Shown: positions 6,290 through 6,491 of the stretch, one piece after another
Layout of the letters: each line of letters opens with the position of its first letter
Numbering within the stretch: position 1 is the first letter of the stretch
Assembly: GCA_003491925.1 (NCBI GenBank)
Contig: DNAU01000005.1
Location: forward strand, 1 to 6,491
Source of the DNA: Chloroflexota bacterium
GTDB taxonomy: Bacteria > Chloroflexota > Dormibacteria > Aeolococcales > Aeolococcaceae
DNA: 6,491 nucleotides
Direction of reading: 5' to 3'
Program-made: the position numbers and the translations under genes
Notes under the pieces: generated by a model
What the model was told of the DNA's origin: nothing
Database searches by the model: none
The model's input: only the letters and a program-made list of their open reading frames with translations

Positions 6290-6331
6290 CCTTCTCGGAT
6301 CACTCACGACGCGCGGGTCCGTTCGAGAAGG
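6290..6331 (-). promoter_or_regulatory. Leader stem-loop beside the csp Shine-Dalgarno
   Basis: On the minus strand CCTTCTCG (6331-6324) and CGAGAAGG (6297-6290) are perfect eight-base complements separated by 26 bases. The 3' arm ends two bases before the AGGAG ribosome binding site of the cold-shock gene. Csp messengers are known for structured, temperature-sensitive leaders; whether this stem acts that way is inference. Confidence 0.35.
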
Positions 6332-6425
6332 GGAAGACCACGAGCGACTCCCGCCCGAGTTGAGCGGCTCCCCCTAGCGTACCCCAATCCCGGGAAACCA
6401 CGCCTCCCCGGCCCCTCGGACCCGG

Positions 6426-6491
6426 TCAGACCGGGGTGGCGAGGAAGATCGGGATCACCCGGGAGGTCTTGGTCTGGTACTCGGCGTACGG
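6426..6491 (-). CDS. C-terminal end of a probable deazaflavin (F420)-dependent nitroreductase-family protein
   Basis: Reading leftward from the right edge, the minus strand encodes PYAEYQTKTSRVIPIFLATP-Val and a TGA at 6428-6426. Only 21 residues are present. The pattern Y-x-x-Y-Q-x-K/R-T-x-R-x-I-P-[IV]-hydrophobic, followed at once by the end of the protein, resembles the C-terminus of deazaflavin-dependent nitroreductase-family (Ddn-like) oxidoreductases, where this last segment is a strand by the cofactor. The fragment is too short for certainty, and a different family with a similar tail cannot be excluded. It lies upstream of, and in the same direction as, the cold-shock gene, with a gap of 152 bp. 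Confidence 0.55.
   Translation of the reverse strand, partial: PYAEYQTKTSRVIPIFLATPV

Noticed and set aside
6070..6363. A 97-codon plus-strand frame across the cold-shock gene
   Set aside because: It is antisense to a clear Csp with intact RNP1 and RNP2 motifs and a good ribosome binding site.
1..6491. CRISPR arrays, tRNA or rRNA genes, transposases, integrases and attachment sites
   Set aside because: Looked for and not seen. There are no spaced direct repeats, no cloverleaf-like segment, and no mobile-element protein in any frame.

Overview
The window is very GC-rich, with G or C at most third codon positions and many GTG/TTG and long spurious open frames. It shows no plasmid, phage or transposon signature. 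The gene content is an isochorismatase-type hydrolase, an MshB/Mca-type deacetylase, a single-domain cold-shock protein and the tail of what looks like an F420 (deazaflavin)-dependent nitroreductase-family protein. This fits a soil-type actinobacterium or a neighbouring high-GC lineage such as Chloroflexota or Dormibacterota. The lineage is inferred from gene families and composition, not from a marker gene.

Layout from left to right: (1) the 3' end of a cysteine hydrolase on the plus strand (2-259). (2) A non-coding gap (260-504) with a perfect 14-bp GC palindrome and a TATGAT -10-like box. (3) A large gene (505-3087, plus) encoding a soluble LacI/periplasmic-binding-type sensor domain with no DNA-binding HTH, joined through a middle region to a complete histidine kinase core. 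(4) A 206-bp gap with a perfect 7-bp stem-loop. (5) A Crp/Fnr-family regulator (3294-4040, plus). (6) A gap with a strong hairpin at 4075-4098, then an alpha/beta hydrolase whose nucleophile elbow carries Cys instead of Ser (4282-5091, plus). (7) A PIG-L/LmbE-family deacetylase (5198-6004, plus). (8) A strong hairpin between convergent genes (6031-6052). (9) A cold-shock protein on the minus strand (6073-6273) with a structured leader. (10) The C-terminal end of a second minus-strand gene running off the right edge (6426-6491).

The most unusual item is the LacI-like-sensor/histidine-kinase fusion. It has no membrane segment and no HTH, and no response regulator lies in the window, so it looks like a cytoplasmic ligand-responsive orphan kinase. 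The next gene encodes a one-component Crp/Fnr regulator; a functional link between them is possible but rests only on adjacency. The downstream hydrolase and deacetylase look like housekeeping or accessory metabolism, each preceded by its own gap, and no tight operon is evident.
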